A DNA stretch of 64,000 nucleotides. Source: Eukaryota sp. TZLM1-RC. Lineage: Eukaryota > Metamonada: BaSk clade. The translations under genes and the position numbers were made by a program. This document shows positions 63,041 to 64,000 of the stretch, piece after piece. The notes beneath the pieces are model-generated. The model did not search any database. It was not told where the DNA came from and was given only the letters and a program-made list of their open reading frames with translations. The number at the start of each line of letters is the position of its first letter. Positions within the stretch are counted from its first letter, which is position 1. The stretch spans positions 3,472,001 to 3,536,000 of the forward strand of contig JAUPSS010000003.1 in the NCBI GenBank assembly GCA_040285825.1. Direction: 5' to 3'.

Positions 63041-63915
63041 CTAGAATTCAATATCCTCCAAACAAGCGTCACTATTACTGAACCTACTCACAGCATTACG
63101 TTCATATTCTACACCAATAGCTAAAAGTGCCTTTGAAATCATTGTTGGAATAGACTTGAAAATGCAAAAAACAATTCTATTTAACCAGAAAGTGGAATTC
63201 ATTGTTGCACCAGACCTATTCAGTAACACTTTTTTGAAATTTTCAAAAAAGCGCAACCCTGAAGGTCCAATATTGCCAAAAAGAGAAATTGCAAACGGCA
63301 CAAAGTGATATTTCACATGCTCCACTCTACCTAACTGTGCCAAAAGCTCTTCATATTTTTTTATCTTCTTTTTTTCGGCGTTAGATAACGACGAATCAGC
63401 GTAATACACTAAACGAGCAGCAGAATTTTTGCAAACATCAACTGAGACAACATCTACAACATTGAGAACACCATCGATCCCTGGAGCTACTAAATCTGCC
63501 CTTCTTTTACCAAAGGAATCATCAGTTTGATCTGAAGACAGCTTACGTACTAATGGCTCAATAAATGCCTCTATATTGAAACTTTTGCACATGGCATATA
63601 ATTGATCACGAACTGAGTCATGAACAATTGAGCGATAAGTTATAAAATACTTACAGTTTAAAATATGGGAAAGCGTAACAACACTCTTGCAGCGACAGAT
63701 TAAATCATTTGGTAAAGAACAAGGCCATAGAAAACATCTCATTGTCATTGCAGTGGTCCATTGGTGATCATTAAGTAGAAGGCCATAAATGTTGGGAATT
63801 TGGGAGATTAGGCAACTTCAGCAACTGTCTTCAAGATCAATCAAAAAGTTTGCAAAAACGGGATTTTTTTTTTAGCCAAGCTAAGACGTACAATAGCAGT
63901 TAATGTAACCACAAG
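63041..63915 (-). mobile_element. LINE family 1, best-preserved C-terminal domain
   Basis: A 235-codon open frame (63748-63041) with flanking remnants to 63915 (NIYGLLLNDH). It shows the R2/CRE-like endings: a Cys-x-Cys-x7-His-x3-Cys motif (CRCKSVVTLSHILNC), helix YRSIVHDSVRDQLYAMCKSF, then GKRRADLVAPGIDGVLNVVD (R-x-D ... V-D spacing of restriction-like endonucleases), a Lys-rich KKKIKKYEELLAQL, FVPFAISLFGNIGPSGLRFF, FWLNRIVFCIFK and terminal CLEDIEF. The 3' UTR ends in an AT-rich run near 63020. The RT part is absent, so the copy is 5'-truncated. Bases 63916-64000 hold nothing recognised. Confidence 0.85.
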
Positions 63916-64000
63916 ATCTCAAGTTTCTGGTGATCAAACATCCAAGGTGAGCAGACATCCAAGAGGTTAACCCTGAACCCCTGACTACTGAGTCTACTTC

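Overview
The window is nuclear DNA of a small-genome, AT-rich unicellular eukaryote. The lineage cannot be fixed from the sequence. The evidence is a set of eukaryotic housekeeping genes (TSR1, calreticulin, an importin-4-type karyopherin, CAND1, UBE2H-type E2, calpain-7, SEC22, a class-II DYRK kinase, a SLC35/TPT-type transporter), three spliceosomal introns of only 31-32 bp, closely packed genes (SEC22 and DYRK stop codons about 50 bp apart, CAND1 and UBE2H about 73 bp apart) and eukaryote-only transposons.

Layout. 1-5670: the 3' two-thirds of TSR1, then calreticulin, then a 2.2-kb inverted duplication carrying a second, convergent calreticulin and a dead 3' stub of TSR1. 5819-9184: importin (minus). 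9270-17650: remnants of a restriction-like-endonuclease LINE, one of them split by a Ty3-type LTR element (10897-17212) with identical 151-bp LTRs and a 4-bp target duplication. 17650-24480: transposon graveyard (LINE 3' end, a degenerate gag gene, a dispersed LTR-like repeat, a minus-strand Fanzor/TnpB-like remnant). 25566-26603: transporter. 26960-30500: two more Fanzor remnants. 30648-39896: CAND1, UBE2H-like E2, a LINE fragment, a 900-aa unrecognised protein and a BORCS5-like N-myristoylation candidate. 40860-43883: a decayed hAT transposon with a second hAT-type element nested inside it, both with perfect 8-bp target duplications, just upstream of calpain-7 (43956-45932). 46030-57530: a twin-primed LINE insertion, a gag-protease remnant, a tandem LTR array of a gag-only element (LTR-internal-LTR-internal-LTR, 832-bp period), another Fanzor scrap, a second, deleted Ty3 element (52374-56130), a MULE-type transposase scrap and a second LINE family. 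58463-60603: SEC22 and DYRK. 60870-64000: LINE, gag and Ty3 fragments.

The host genes act in ribosome biogenesis (TSR1), ER folding (calreticulin), nuclear import (importin), ubiquitin and cullin control (UBE2H, CAND1), ESCRT-linked proteolysis (calpain-7), ER-Golgi fusion (SEC22) and kinase signalling (DYRK); they form no operon or pathway cluster. The unusual content is the mobile DNA: at least four remnants of RNA-guided Fanzor-type nucleases, nested insertions that can be dated relative to one another, and several insertions whose exact boundaries can be read from target-site duplications.
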